Of a stretch of 64,000 nt of DNA, positions 41,201 through 53,620 are shown piece by piece. Position 1 is the first letter of the stretch; each line of letters begins with the position of its first letter. This DNA comes from Salvelinus alpinus (lineage: Eukaryota > Chordata > Actinopteri > Salmoniformes > Salmonidae): assembly GCF_045679555.1 (NCBI RefSeq), contig NC_092089.1:6605659-6669658 (forward strand). Direction: 5' to 3'. Below the pieces are notes generated by a model. That model did not search any database and was not told the origin of the DNA. It saw only the letters and a list, made by a program, of their open reading frames with translations. The position numbers and the translations under genes were made by a program.

Positions 41201-42720
41201 TGGGTTAGGGTTAGGGAACATGGGTTAGGGTTAGGGAACATGGGTTAGGGAACATGGGTTAGGGTTAGGGAACATGGGTTAAGGTTAGGGAACATGGGTT
41301 AGGGTTAGGGAACATGGGTTAGGGAACATGGGTTAGGGTTAGGGAACATGGGTTAAGGTTAGGGAACATGGGTTAGGGTTAGGGAACATGGGTTAGGGTT
41401 AGGGAACATGGGATAGGGAACATGGGTTAGGGTTAGGGAACATGGGTTAGGGTTAGGGAACATGGGTTAAGGTTAGGGAACATGGGTTAGGGAACATGGG
41501 TTAGGGAACATGGGTTAGGGGACATGGGTTAGGGTTAGGGAACATGGGTTAGGGTTAGGGAACATGGGTTAGGGTTAGGGAACATGGGTTAGGGAACATG
41601 GGTTAGGGAACATGGGTTAGGGAACATGGGTTAGGGTTAGGGAACATGGGTGAGGGTTAGGGAACATGGGTTAGGGTTAGGGAACATGGGTTAGGGTTAG
41701 GGGACATGGGTTAGGGTTAGGGAACATGGGTTAGGGAACATGGGTTAGGGAACACGGGTTAGGGAACATGGGTTAGGGAACATGGGTTAGGGTTAGGGAA
41801 CATGGGTTTGGGTTAGGGAACATGGGTTAGGGAACATGGGTTAGGGAACATGGGTTAGGGTTAGGGAACATGGGTTAGGGTTAGGGAACATGGGTTAAGG
41901 TTAGGGAACATGGGTTAGGGAACATGGGTTAGGGTTAGGGAACATGGGTTAAGGTTAGGGAACATGGGTTAGGGAACATGGGTTAGGGTTAGGGAACATG
42001 GGTTAAGGTTAGGGAACATGGGTTAGGGTTAGGGAACATGGGTTAGGGAACATGGGTTAGGGAACATGGGTTAGGGAACATGGGTTAGGGTTAGGGAACA
42101 TGGGTTAGGGTACATGGGTTAGGGAACATGGGTTAGGGTTAGGGAACATGGGTTAGGGAACATGGGTTAGGGAACATGGGTTAGGGTTAGGGAACATGGG
42201 TTAGGGAACATGGGTTAGGGAACATGGTTTAGGGAACATGGGTTAGGGTTAGGGAACATGGGTTAGGGTTAGGGAACATGGGTTAAGGTTAGGGAACATG
42301 GGTTAGGGAACATGGGTTAAGGTTAGGGAACATGGGTTAGGGTTAGGGAACATGGGTTAAGGTTAGGGAACATGGGTTAGGGAACATGGGTTAGGGTTAG
42401 GGAACATGGGTTAGGGAACATGGGTTAGGGAACATGGGTTAGGGTTAGGGAACATGGGTTAGGGTTAGGGAACATGGGTTAGGGTTGGGGAACATGGGTT
42501 AGGGAACATGGGTTAGGGTTAGGGAACATGGGTTAGGGTTAGGGAACATGGGTTAGGGTTAGGGAACATGGGTTAGGGGACATGGGTTAGGGTTAGGGAA
42601 CATGGGTTAGGGTTAGGGAACATGGGTTAAGGTTAGGGAACATGGGTTAGGGAACATGGGTTAGGGTTAGGGAACATGGGTTAGGGAACATGGGTTAGGG
42701 TTAGGGAACATGGGTTAGGG

Positions 42721-45700
42721 TTAGGGAACATGGGTTAAGGTTAGGGAACATTGGTTAGGGAACATGGGTTAGGGTTAGGGGACATGGGTTAGGGAACATG
42801 GGTTAGGGAACATGGGTTAGGGGACATGGGTTAGGGTTAGGGAACATGGGTTAGGGTTAGGGAACATGGGGTAGGGTTAGGGAACATGGGTTAGGGTTAG
42901 GGAACATGGGTTAGGGTTAGGGAACATGGGTTAGGGTTAGGGAACATGGGTTAGGGTTGGGGAACATGGGTTAAGGTTAGGGAACATGGGTTAGGGTTAG
43001 GGGACATGGGTTAGGGAACATGGGTTAGGGAACATGGGTTAGGGTTAGGGAACATGGGTTAAGGTTAGGGAACATGGGTTAGGGTTAGGGAACATGGGTT
43101 AAGGTTAGGGAACATGGGTTAGGGTTAGGGAACATGGGTTAGGGTTAGGGAACATGGGTTAGGGAACATGGGTTAGGGTTAGGGAACATGGGTTAGGGTT
43201 AGGGAACATGGGTTAGGGAACATGGGTTAGGGAACATGGGTTAGGGAACATGGGTTAGGGTTAGGGAACATGGGTTAGGGTTAGGGAACATGGGTTAGGG
43301 AACATGGGTTAGGGTTAGGGAACATGGGTTAGGGTTAGGGAACATGGGATAGGGTTAGGGAACATGGGTTAGGGTTAGGGAACATGGGTTAGGGTTGGGG
43401 AACATGGGTTAGGGAACATGGGTTAGGGTTAGGGAACATGGGTTAGGGAACATGGGTTAGGGAACACGGGTTAGGGAACATGGGTTAGGGAACATGGGTT
43501 AGGGTTAGGGAACATGGGTTAGGGTTAGGGAACATGGGTTAGGGAACATGGGTTAGGGAACATGGGTTAGGGTTAGGGAACATGGGTTAGGGTTAGGGAA
43601 CATGGGTTAAGGTTAGGGAACATGGGTTAGGGAACATGGGTTAGGGTTAGGGAACATGGGTTAAGGTTAGGGAACATGGGTTAGGGAACATGGGTTAGGG
43701 TTAGGGAACATGGGTTAAGGTTAGGGAACATGGGTTAGGGTTAGGGAACATGGGTTAGGGAACATGGGTTAGGGAACATGGGTTAGGGAACATGGGTTAG
43801 GGTTAGGGAACATGGGTTAGGGTACATGGGTTAGGGAACATGGGTTAGGGTTAGGGAACATGGGTTAGGGAACATGGGTTAGGGAACATGGGTTAGGGTT
43901 AGGGAACATGGGTTAGGGAACATGGGTTAGGGAACATGGTTTAGGGAACATGGGTTAGGGTTAGGGAACATGGGTTAGGGTTAGGGAACATGGGTTAAGG
44001 TTAGGGAACATGGGTTAGGGAACATGGGTTAAGGTTAGGGAACATGGGTTAGGGTTAGGGAACATGGGTTAAGGTTAGGGAACATGGGTTAGGGAACATG
44101 GGTTAGGGTTAGGGAACATGGGTTAGGGAACATGGGTTAGGGAACATGGGTTAGGGTTAGGGAACATGGGTTAGGGTTAGGGAACATGGGTTAGGGTTGG
44201 GGAACATGGGTTAGGGAACATGGGTTAGGGTTAGGGAACATGGGTTAGGGTTAGGGAACATGGGTTAGGGTTAGGGAACATGGGTTAGGGGACATGGGTT
44301 AGGGTTAGGGAACATGGGTTAGGGTTAGGGAACATGGGTTAAGGTTAGGGAACATGGGTTAGGGAACATGGGTTAGGGTTAGGGAACATGGGTTAGGGAA
44401 CATGGGTTAGGGTTAGGGAACATGGGTTAGGGTTAGGGAACATGGGTTAAGGTTAGGGAACATTGGTTAGGGAACATGGGTTAGGGTTAGGGGACATGGG
44501 TTAGGGAACATGGGTTAGGGAACATGGGTTAGGGGACATGGGTTAGGGTTAGGGAACATGGGTTAGGGTTAGGGAACATGGGGTAGGGTTAGGGAACATG
44601 GGTTAGGGTTAGGGAACATGGGTTAGGGTTAGGGAACATGGGTTAGGGTTAGGGAACATGGGTTAGGGTTGGGGAACATGGGTTAAGGTTAGGGAACATG
44701 GGTTAGGGTTAGGGGACATGGGTTAGGGAACATGGGTTAGGGAACATGGGTTAGGGTTAGGGAACATGGGTTAAGGTTAGGGAACATGGGTTAGGGTTAG
44801 GGAACATGGGTTAAGGTTAGGGAACATGGGTTAGGGTTAGGGAACATGGGTTAGGGTTAGGGAACATGGGTTAGGGAACATGGGTTAGGGTTAGGGAACA
44901 TGGGTTAGGGTTAGGGAACATGGGTTAGGGAACATGGGTTAGGGAACATGGGTTAGGGTTAGGGAACATGGGTTAGGGTTAGGGAACATGGGTTAGGGAA
45001 CATGGGTTAGGGTTAGGGAACATGGGTTAGGGTTAGGGAACATGGGATAGGGTTAGGGAACATGGGTTAGGGTTAGGGAACATGGGTTAGGGTTGGGGAA
45101 CATGGGTTAGGGAACATGGGTTAGGGTTAGGGAACATGGGTTAGGGTTAGGGTTAGGGTTAGGGTTAGGGTTAGGGAACATGGGTTAAGGTTGGGGAACA
45201 TGGGTTAGGGAACATGGGTTAGGGAACATGGGTTAAGGTTAGGGAACATGGGTTAGGGTTGGGGAACATGGGTTAGGGTTAGGGAACATGGGTTAAGGTT
45301 AGGGAACATGGGTTAGGGAACATGGGTTAGGGAACATGGGTTAGGGAACATGGGTTAGGGAACATGGGTTAGGGAACATGGGTTAGGGAACATGGGTTAG
45401 GGGACATGGGTTAGGGTTAGGGAACATGGGTTAGGGAACATGGGTTAGGGAACATGGGTTAGGGAACATGGGTTAGGGTTAGGGAACATGGGTTAAGGTT
45501 AGGGAACATGGGTTAGGGAACATGGGTTAGGGAACATGGGTTAGGGTTAGGGAACATGGGTTAGGGTTAGGGAACATGGGTTAGGGAACATGGGTTAGGG
45601 TTAGGGAACATGGGTTAGGGTTAGGGAACATGGGTTAGGGAACATGGGTTAGGGTTAGGGAACATGGGTTAGGGAACATGGGTTAGGGTTAGGGAACATG

Positions 45701-47120
45701 GGTTAGGGAACATGGGTTAGGGTTAGGGAACATGGGTTAGGGTTAGGGAACATGGGTTAAGGTTAGGGAACATGGGTTAGGGAACATGGGTTAAGGTTAG
45801 GGAACATGGGTTAGGGAACATGGGTTAAGGTTAGGGAACATGGGTTAGGGTTAGGGAACATGGGTTAGGGTTAGGGAACATGGGTTAGGGTTAGGGAACA
45901 TGGGTTAGGGAACATGGGTTAGGGTTAGGGAACATGGGTTAAGGTTAGGGAACATGGGTTAGGGTTAGGGAACATGGGTTAGGGAACATGGGTTAGGGTT
46001 AGGGAACATGGGTTAAGGTTAGGGAACATGGGTTAGGGTTAGGGAACATGGGTTAGGGTTAGGGAACATGGGATAGGGAACATGGGTTAGGGTTAGGGAA
46101 CATGGGTTAGGGTTAGGGAACATGGGTTAAGGTTAGGGAACATGGGTTAGGGAACATGGGTTAGGGAACATGGGTTAGGGAACATGGGTTAGGGTTAGGG
46201 AACATGGGTTAGGGTTAGGGAACATGGGTTAGGGTTAGGGAACATGGGTTAGGGAACATGGGTTAGGGAACATGGGTTAGGGAACATGGGTTAGGGTTAG
46301 GGAACATGGGTTAGGGTTAGGGAACATGGGTTAGGGTTAGGGAACATGGGTTAGGGTTAGGGGACATGGGTTAGGGTTAGGGAACATGGGTTAGGGAACA
46401 TGGGTTAGGGAACACGGGTTAGGGAACATGGGTTAGGGAACATGGGTTAGGGTACATGGGTTAGGGTTAGGGAACATGGGTTAGGGAACATGGGTTAGGG
46501 AACATGGTTTAGGGAACATGGGTTAGGGTTAGGGAACATGGGTTAGGGTTAGGGAACATGGGTTAAGGTTAGGGAACATGGGTTAGGGAACATGGGTTAA
46601 GGTTAGGGAACATGGGTTAGGGTTAGGGAACATGGGTTAAGGTTAGGGAACATGGGTTAGGGAACATGGGTTAGGGTTAGGGAACATGGGTTAGGGAACA
46701 TGGGTTAGGGAACATGGGTTAGGGTTAGGGAACATGGGTTAGGGTTAGGGAACATGGGTTAGGGTTGGGGAACATGGGTTAGGGAACATGGGTTAGGGTT
46801 AGGGAACATGGGTTAGGGTTAGGGAACATGGGTTAGGGTTAGGGAACATGGGTTAGGGGACATGGGTTAGGGTTAGGGAACATGGGTTAGGGTTAGGGAA
46901 CATGGGTTAAGGTTAGGGAACATGGGTTAGGGAACATGGGTTAGGGTTAGGGAACATGGGTTAGGGAACATGGGTTAGGGTTAGGGAACATGGGTTAGGG
47001 TTAGGGAACATGGGTTAAGGTTAGGGAACATTGGTTAGGGAACATGGGTTAGGGTTAGGGGACATGGGTTAGGGAACATGGGTTAGGGAACATGGGTTAG
47101 GGGACATGGGTTAGGGTTAG
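42721..47120 (+). repeat. Direct duplication, about 4,280-bp shift
   Basis: The stretch from 42721 (TTAAGG unit, then ACATTGG, then GGGGACAT, two 14-bp units and GGGGACAT) reads the same as from 47001. The series before it also matches over several rows. This is the longest local shift recognised here apart from the SINE-marked ones. Confidence 0.75.
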
Positions 47121-50100
47121 GGAACATGGGTTAGGGTTAGGGAACATGGGGTAGGGTTAGGGAACATGGGTTAGGGTTAGGGAACATGGGTTAGGGTTAG
47201 GGAACATGGGTTAGGGTTAGGGAACATGGGTTAGGGTTGGGGAACATGGGTTAAGGTTAGGGAACATGGGTTAGGGTTAGGGGACATGGGTTAGGGAACA
47301 TGGGTTAGGGAACATGGGTTAGGGTTAGGGAACATGGGTTAAGGTTAGGGAACATGGGTTAGGGTTAGGGAACATGGGTTAAGGTTAGGGAACATGGGTT
47401 AGGGTTAGGGAACATGGGTTAGGGTTAGGGAACATGGGTTAGGGAACATGGGTTAGGGTTAGGGAACATGGGTTAGGGTTAGGGAACATGGGTTAGGGAA
47501 CATGGGTTAGGGAACATGGGTTAGGGAACATGGGTTAGGGTTAGGGAACATGGGTTAGGGTTAGGGAACATGGGTTAGGGAACATGGGTTAGGGTTAGGG
47601 AACATGGGTTAGGGTTAGGGAACATGGGATAGGGTTAGGGAACATGGGTTAGGGTTAGGGAACATGGGTTAGGGTTGGGGAACATGGGTTAGGGAACATG
47701 GGTTAGGGTTAGGGAACATGGGTTAGGGTTAGGGTTAGGGTTAGGGTTAGGGAACATGGGTTAAGGTTGGGGAACATGGGTTAGGGAACATGGGTTAGGG
47801 AACATGGGTTAAGGTTAGGGAACATGGGTTAGGGTTGGGGAACATGGGTTAGGGTTAGGGAACATGGGTTAAGGTTAGGGAACATGGGTTAGGGAACATG
47901 GGTTAGGGAACATGGGTTAGGGAACATGGGTTAGGGAACATGGGTTAGGGAACATGGGTTAGGGGACATGGGTTAGGGTTAGGGAACATGGGTTAGGGAA
48001 CATGGGTTAGGGAACATGGGTTAGGGAACATGGGTTAGGGTTAGGGAACATGGGTTAAGGTTAGGGAACATGGGTTAGGGAACATGGGTTAGGGAACATG
48101 GGTTAGGGTTAGGGAACATGGGTTAGGGTTAGGGAACATGGGTTAGGGAACATGGGTTAGGGTTAGGGAACATGGGTTAGGGTTAGGGAACATGGGTTAG
48201 GGAACATGGGTTAGGGTTAGGGAACATGGGTTAGGGAACATGGGTTAGGGTTAGGGAACATGGGTTAGGGAACATGGGTTAGGGTTAGGGAACATGGGTT
48301 AGGGTTAGGGAACATGGGTTAAGGTTAGGGAACATGGGTTAGGGAACATGGGTTAAGGTTAGGGAACATGGGTTAGGGAACATGGGTTAAGGTTAGGGAA
48401 CATGGGTTAGGGTTAGGGAACATGGGTTAGGGTTAGGGAACATGGGTTAGGGTTAGGGAACATGGGTTAGGGAACATGGGTTAGGGTTAGGGAACATGGG
48501 TTAAGGTTAGGGAACATGGGTTAGGGTTAGGGAACATGGGTTAGGGAACATGGGTTAGGGTTAGGGAACATGGGTTAAGGTTAGGGAACATGGGTTAGGG
48601 TTAGGGAACATGGGTTAGGGTTAGGGAACATGGGATAGGGAACATGGGTTAGGGTTAGGGAACATGGGTTAGGGTTAGGGAACATGGGTTAAGGTTAGGG
48701 AACATGGGTTAGGGAACATGGGTTAGGGAACATGGGTTAGGGAACATGGGTTAGGGTTAGGGAACATGGGTTAGGGTTAGGGAACATGGGTTAGGGTTAG
48801 GGAACATGGGTTAGGGTTAGGGAACATGGGTTAGGGTTAGGGAACATGGGTTAGGGAACATGGGTTAGGGAACACGGGTTAGGGAACATGGGTTAGGGAA
48901 CATGGGTTAGGGTACATGGGTTTGGGTTAGGGAACATGGGTTAGGGAACATGGGTTAGGGAACATGGGTTAGGGTTAGGGAACATGGGATAGGGTTAGGG
49001 AACATGGGTTAAGGTTAGGGAACATGGGTTAGGGAACATGGGTTAGGGTTAGGGAACATGGGTTAAGGTTAGGGAACATGGGTTAGGGAACATGGGTTAG
49101 GGTTAGGGAACATGGGTTAAGGTTAGGGAACATGGGTTAGGGTTAGGGAACATGGGTTAGGGAACATGGGTTAGGGAACATGGGTTAGGGAACATGGGTT
49201 AGGGTTAGGGAACATGGGTTAGGGTACATGGGTTAGGGAACATGGGTTAGGGTTAGGGAACATGGGTTAGGGAACATGGGTTAGGGAACATGGGTTAGGG
49301 TTAGGGAACATGGGTTAGGGAACATGGGTTAGGGAACATGGTTTAGGGAACATGGGTTAGGGTTAGGGAACATGGGTTAGGGTTAGGGAACATGGGTTAA
49401 GGTTAGGGAACATGGGTTAGGGAACATGGGTTAAGGTTAGGGAACATGGGTTAGGGTTAGGGAACATGGGTTAAGGTTAGGGAACATGGGTTAGGGAACA
49501 TGGGTTAGGGTTAGGGAACATGGGTTAGGGAACATGGGTTAGGGAACATGGGTTAGGGTTAGGGAACATGGGTTAGGGTTAGGGAACATGGGTTAGGGTT
49601 GGGGAACATGGGTTAGGGAACATGGGTTAGGGTTAGGGAACATGGGTTAGGGTTAGGGAACATGGGTTAGGGTTAGGGAACATGGGTTAGGGGACATGGG
49701 TTAGGGTTAGGGAACATGGGTTAGGGTTAGGGAACATGGGTTAAGGTTAGGGAACATGGGTTAGGGAACATGGGTTAGGGTTAGGGAACATGGGTTAGGG
49801 AACATGGGTTAGGGTTAGGGAACATGGGTTAGGGTTAGGGAACATGGGTTAAGGTTAGGGAACATTGGTTAGGGAACATGGGTTAGGGTTAGGGGACATG
49901 GGTTAGGGAACATGGGTTAGGGAACATGGGTTAGGGGACATGGGTTAGGGTTAGGGAACATGGGTTAGGGTTAGGGAACATGGGGTAGGGTTAGGGAACA
50001 TGGGTTAGGGTTAGGGAACATGGGTTAGGGTTAGGGAACATGGGTTAGGGTTAGGGAACATGGGTTAGGGTTGGGGAACATGGGTTAAGGTTAGGGAACA

Positions 50101-51399
50101 TGGGTTAGGGTTAGGGGACATGGGTTAGGGAACATGGGTTAGGGAACATGGGTTAGGGTTAGGGAACATGGGTTAAGGTTAGGGAACATGGGTTAGGGTT
50201 AGGGAACATGGGTTAAGGTTAGGGAACATGGGTTAGGGTTAGGGAACATGGGTTAGGGTTAGGGAACATGGGTTAGGGAACATGGGTTAGGGTTAGGGAA
50301 CATGGGTTAGGGTTAGGGAACATGGGTTAGGGAACATGGGTTAGGGAACATGGGTTAGGGAACATGGGTTAGGGTTAGGGAACATGGGTTAGGGTTAGGG
50401 AACATGGGTTAGGGAACATGGGTTAGGGTTAGGGAACATGGGTTAGGGTTAGGGAACATGGGATAGGGTTAGGGAACATGGGTTAGGGTTAGGGAACATG
50501 GGTTAGGGTTGGGGAACATGGGTTAGGGAACATGGGTTAGGGTTAGGGAACATGGGTTAGGGAACATGGGTTAGAGTTAGGGAACATGGGTTAGGGAACA
50601 TGGGTTAGGGTTAGGGAACATGGGTTAGGGTTAGGGAACATGGGTTAGGGTTAGGGAACATGGGTTAGGGTTAGGGAACATGGGTTAGGGAACATGGGTT
50701 AGGGTTAGGGAACATGGGTTAGGGTTAGGGGACATGGGTTAGGGTTAGGGAACATGGGTTAAGGTTAGGGAACATGGGTTAGGGTTAGGGAACATGGGTT
50801 AGAGTTAGGGAACATGGGTTAGGGTTAGGGAACATGGGTTAGGGAACATGGGTTAGGGTTAGGGAACATGGGTTAGGGAACATGGGTTAGGGTTAGGGAA
50901 CATGGGTTAGGGAACATGGGTTAGGGTTAGGGAACATGGGTTAGGGTTAGGGAACATGGGTTAGGGAACATGGGTTAGGGAACATGGGTTAAGGTTGGGG
51001 AACATGGGTTAGGGAACATGGGTTAGGGAACATGGGTTAGGGTTAGGGAACATGGGATAGGGTTAGGGAACATGGGTTAGGGTTAGGGAACATGGGTTAG
51101 GGTTGGGGAACATGGGTTAGGGAACATGGGTTAGGGTTAGGGAACATGGGTTAGGGAACATGGGTTAGGGTTAGGGAACATGGGTTAGGGAACATGGGTT
51201 AGGGTTAGGGAACATGGGTTAGGGTTAGGGAACATGGGTTAGGGTTAGGGAACATGGGTTAGGGAACATGGGTTAGGGTTAGGGAACATGGGTTAGGGTT
51301 AGGGGACATGGGTTAGGGTTAGGGAACATGGGTTAGGGTTAGGGGACATGGGTTAGGGTTAGGGAACATGGGTTAAGGTTAGGGAACATGGGTTAGGGT

Positions 51400-53060
51400 T
51401 AGGGAACATGGTTTAGAGTTAGGGAACATGGGTTAGGGTTAGGGAACATGGGTTAGGGAACATGGGTTAGGGTTAGGGAACATGGGTTAGGGAACATGGG
51501 TTAGGGTTAGGGAACATGGGTTAGGGAACATGGGTTAGGGTTAGGGAACATGGGTTAAGGTTGGGGAACATGGGTTAGGGAACATGGGTTAGGGAACATG
51601 GGTTAAGGTTAGGGAACATGGGTTAGGGTTGGGGAACATGGGTTAGGGTTAGGGAACATGGGTTAAGGTTAGGGAACATGGGTTAGGGAACATGGGTTAG
51701 GGAACATGGGTTAGGGAACATGGGTTAGGGAACATGGGTTAGGGAACATGGGTTAGGGAACATGGGTTAGGGTTAGGGAACATGGGTTAGGGAACATGGG
51801 TTAGGGTTAGGGAACATGGGTTAGGGTTAGGGAACATGGGTTAAGGTTAGGGTTAGGGTTAGGGAACATGGGTTAGGGTTAGGGAACATGGGTTAGGGTT
51901 AGGGAACATGGGTTAGGGTTAGGGAACATGGGTTAGGGAACATGGGTTAGGGTTAGGGAACATGGGTTAGGGTTAGGGAACATGGGTTAGGGAACATGGG
52001 TTAGGGAACATGGGTTAGGGAACATGGGTTAGGGTTAGGGAACATGGGTTAGGGTTAGGGAACATGGGTTAGGGAACATGGGTTAGGGTTAGGGAACATG
52101 GTTTAGGGTTAGGGAACATGGGATAGGGTTAGGGAACATGGGTTAGGGTTAGGGAACATGGGTTAGGGTTGGGGAACATGGGTTAGGGAACATGGGTTAG
52201 GGTTAGGGAACATGGGTTAGGGAACATGGGTTAGAGTTAGGGAACATGGGTTAGGGAACATGGGTTAGGGTTAGGGAACATGGGTTAGGGTTAGGGAACA
52301 TGGGTTAGGGTTAGGGAACATGGGTTAGGGTTAGGGAACATGGGTTAGGGAACATGGGTTAGGGTTAGGGAACATGGGTTAGGGTTAGGGGACATGGGTT
52401 AGGGTTAGGGAACATGGGTTAAGGTTAGGGAACATGGGTTAGGGTTAGGGAACATGGGTTAGAGTTAGGGAACATGGGTTAGGGTTAGGGAACATGGGTT
52501 AGGGAACATGGGTTAGGGTTAGGGAACATGGGTTAGGGAACATGGGTTAGGGTTAGGGAACATGGGTTAGGGAACATGGGTTAGGGTTAGGGAACATGGG
52601 TTAGGGAACATGGGTTAGGGAACATGGGTTAAGGTTGGGGAACATGGGTTAGGGAACATGGGTTAGGGAACATGGGTTAGGGTTAGGGAACATGGGATAG
52701 GGTTAGGGAACATGGGTTAGGGTTAGGGAACATGGGTTAGGGTTGGGGAACATGGGTTAGGGAACATGGGTTAGGGTTAGGGAACATGGGTTAGGGAACA
52801 TGGGTTAGGGTTAGGGAACATGGGTTAGGGAACATGGGTTAGGGTTAGGGAACATGGGTTAGGGTTAGGGAACATGGGTTAGGGTTAGGGAACATGGGTT
52901 AGGGTTAGGGAACATGGGTTAGGGAACATGGGTTAGGGTTAGGGAACATGGGTTAGGGTTAGGGGACATGGGTTAGGGTTAGGGAACATGGGTTAAGGTT
53001 AGGGAACATGGGTTAGGGTTAGGGAACATGGTTTAGAGTTAGGGAACATGGGTTAGGGTT
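51400..53060 (+). repeat. Direct duplication, 1,620-bp shift
   Basis: GGTTTAGAG occurs near 51411 and 53031. A TTAAGG followed by a short TTAGGG run occurs near 51842 and 53477. The surrounding unit order matches with small unit gains between the two landmarks. Confidence 0.75.
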
Positions 53061-53620
53061 AGGGAACATGGGTTAGGGAACATGGGTTAGGGTTAGGGAA
53101 CATGGGTTAGGGAACATGGGTTAGGGTTAGGGAACATGGGTTAGGGAACATGGGTTAGGGTTAGGGAACATGGGTTAAGGTTGGGGAACATGGGTTAGGG
53201 AACATGGGTTAGGGAACATGGGTTAAGGTTAGGGAACATGGGTTAGGGTTGGGGAACATGGGTTAGGGTTAGGGAACATGGGTTAAGGTTAGGGAACATG
53301 GGTTAGGGAACATGGGTTAGGGAACATGGGTTAGGGAACATGGGTTAGGGAACATGGGTTAGGGAACATGGGTTAGGGAACATGGGTTAGGGAACATGGG
53401 TTAGGGTTAGGGAACATGGGTTAGGGAACATGGGTTAGGGTTAGGGAACATGGGTTAGGGTTAGGGAACATGGGTTAAGGTTAGGGTTAGGGTTAGGGAA
53501 CATGGGTTAGGGTTAGGGAACATGGGTTAGGGTTAGGGAACATGGGTTAGGGTTAGGGAACATGGGTTAGGGAACATGGGTTAGGGTTAGGGAACATGGG
53601 TTAGGGAACATGGGTTAGGG

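Larger units (their letters stand above)
35265..53620 (+). repeat. Telomere-variant minisatellite, block after copy 3
   Basis: Array continues with the same 14- and 20-bp units. Landmarks include TTAGTG at 36061, a GGGTGAGGG unit near 41651, GGGTTTGGG near 41807 and 48919, and pure TTAGGG patches at 45141 and 47723. It holds shift duplications of about 4,280 bp (42721 region against 47001) and 1,620 bp (51411 against 53031). No gene, RNA gene or intact mobile element is visible. Confidence 0.96.
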
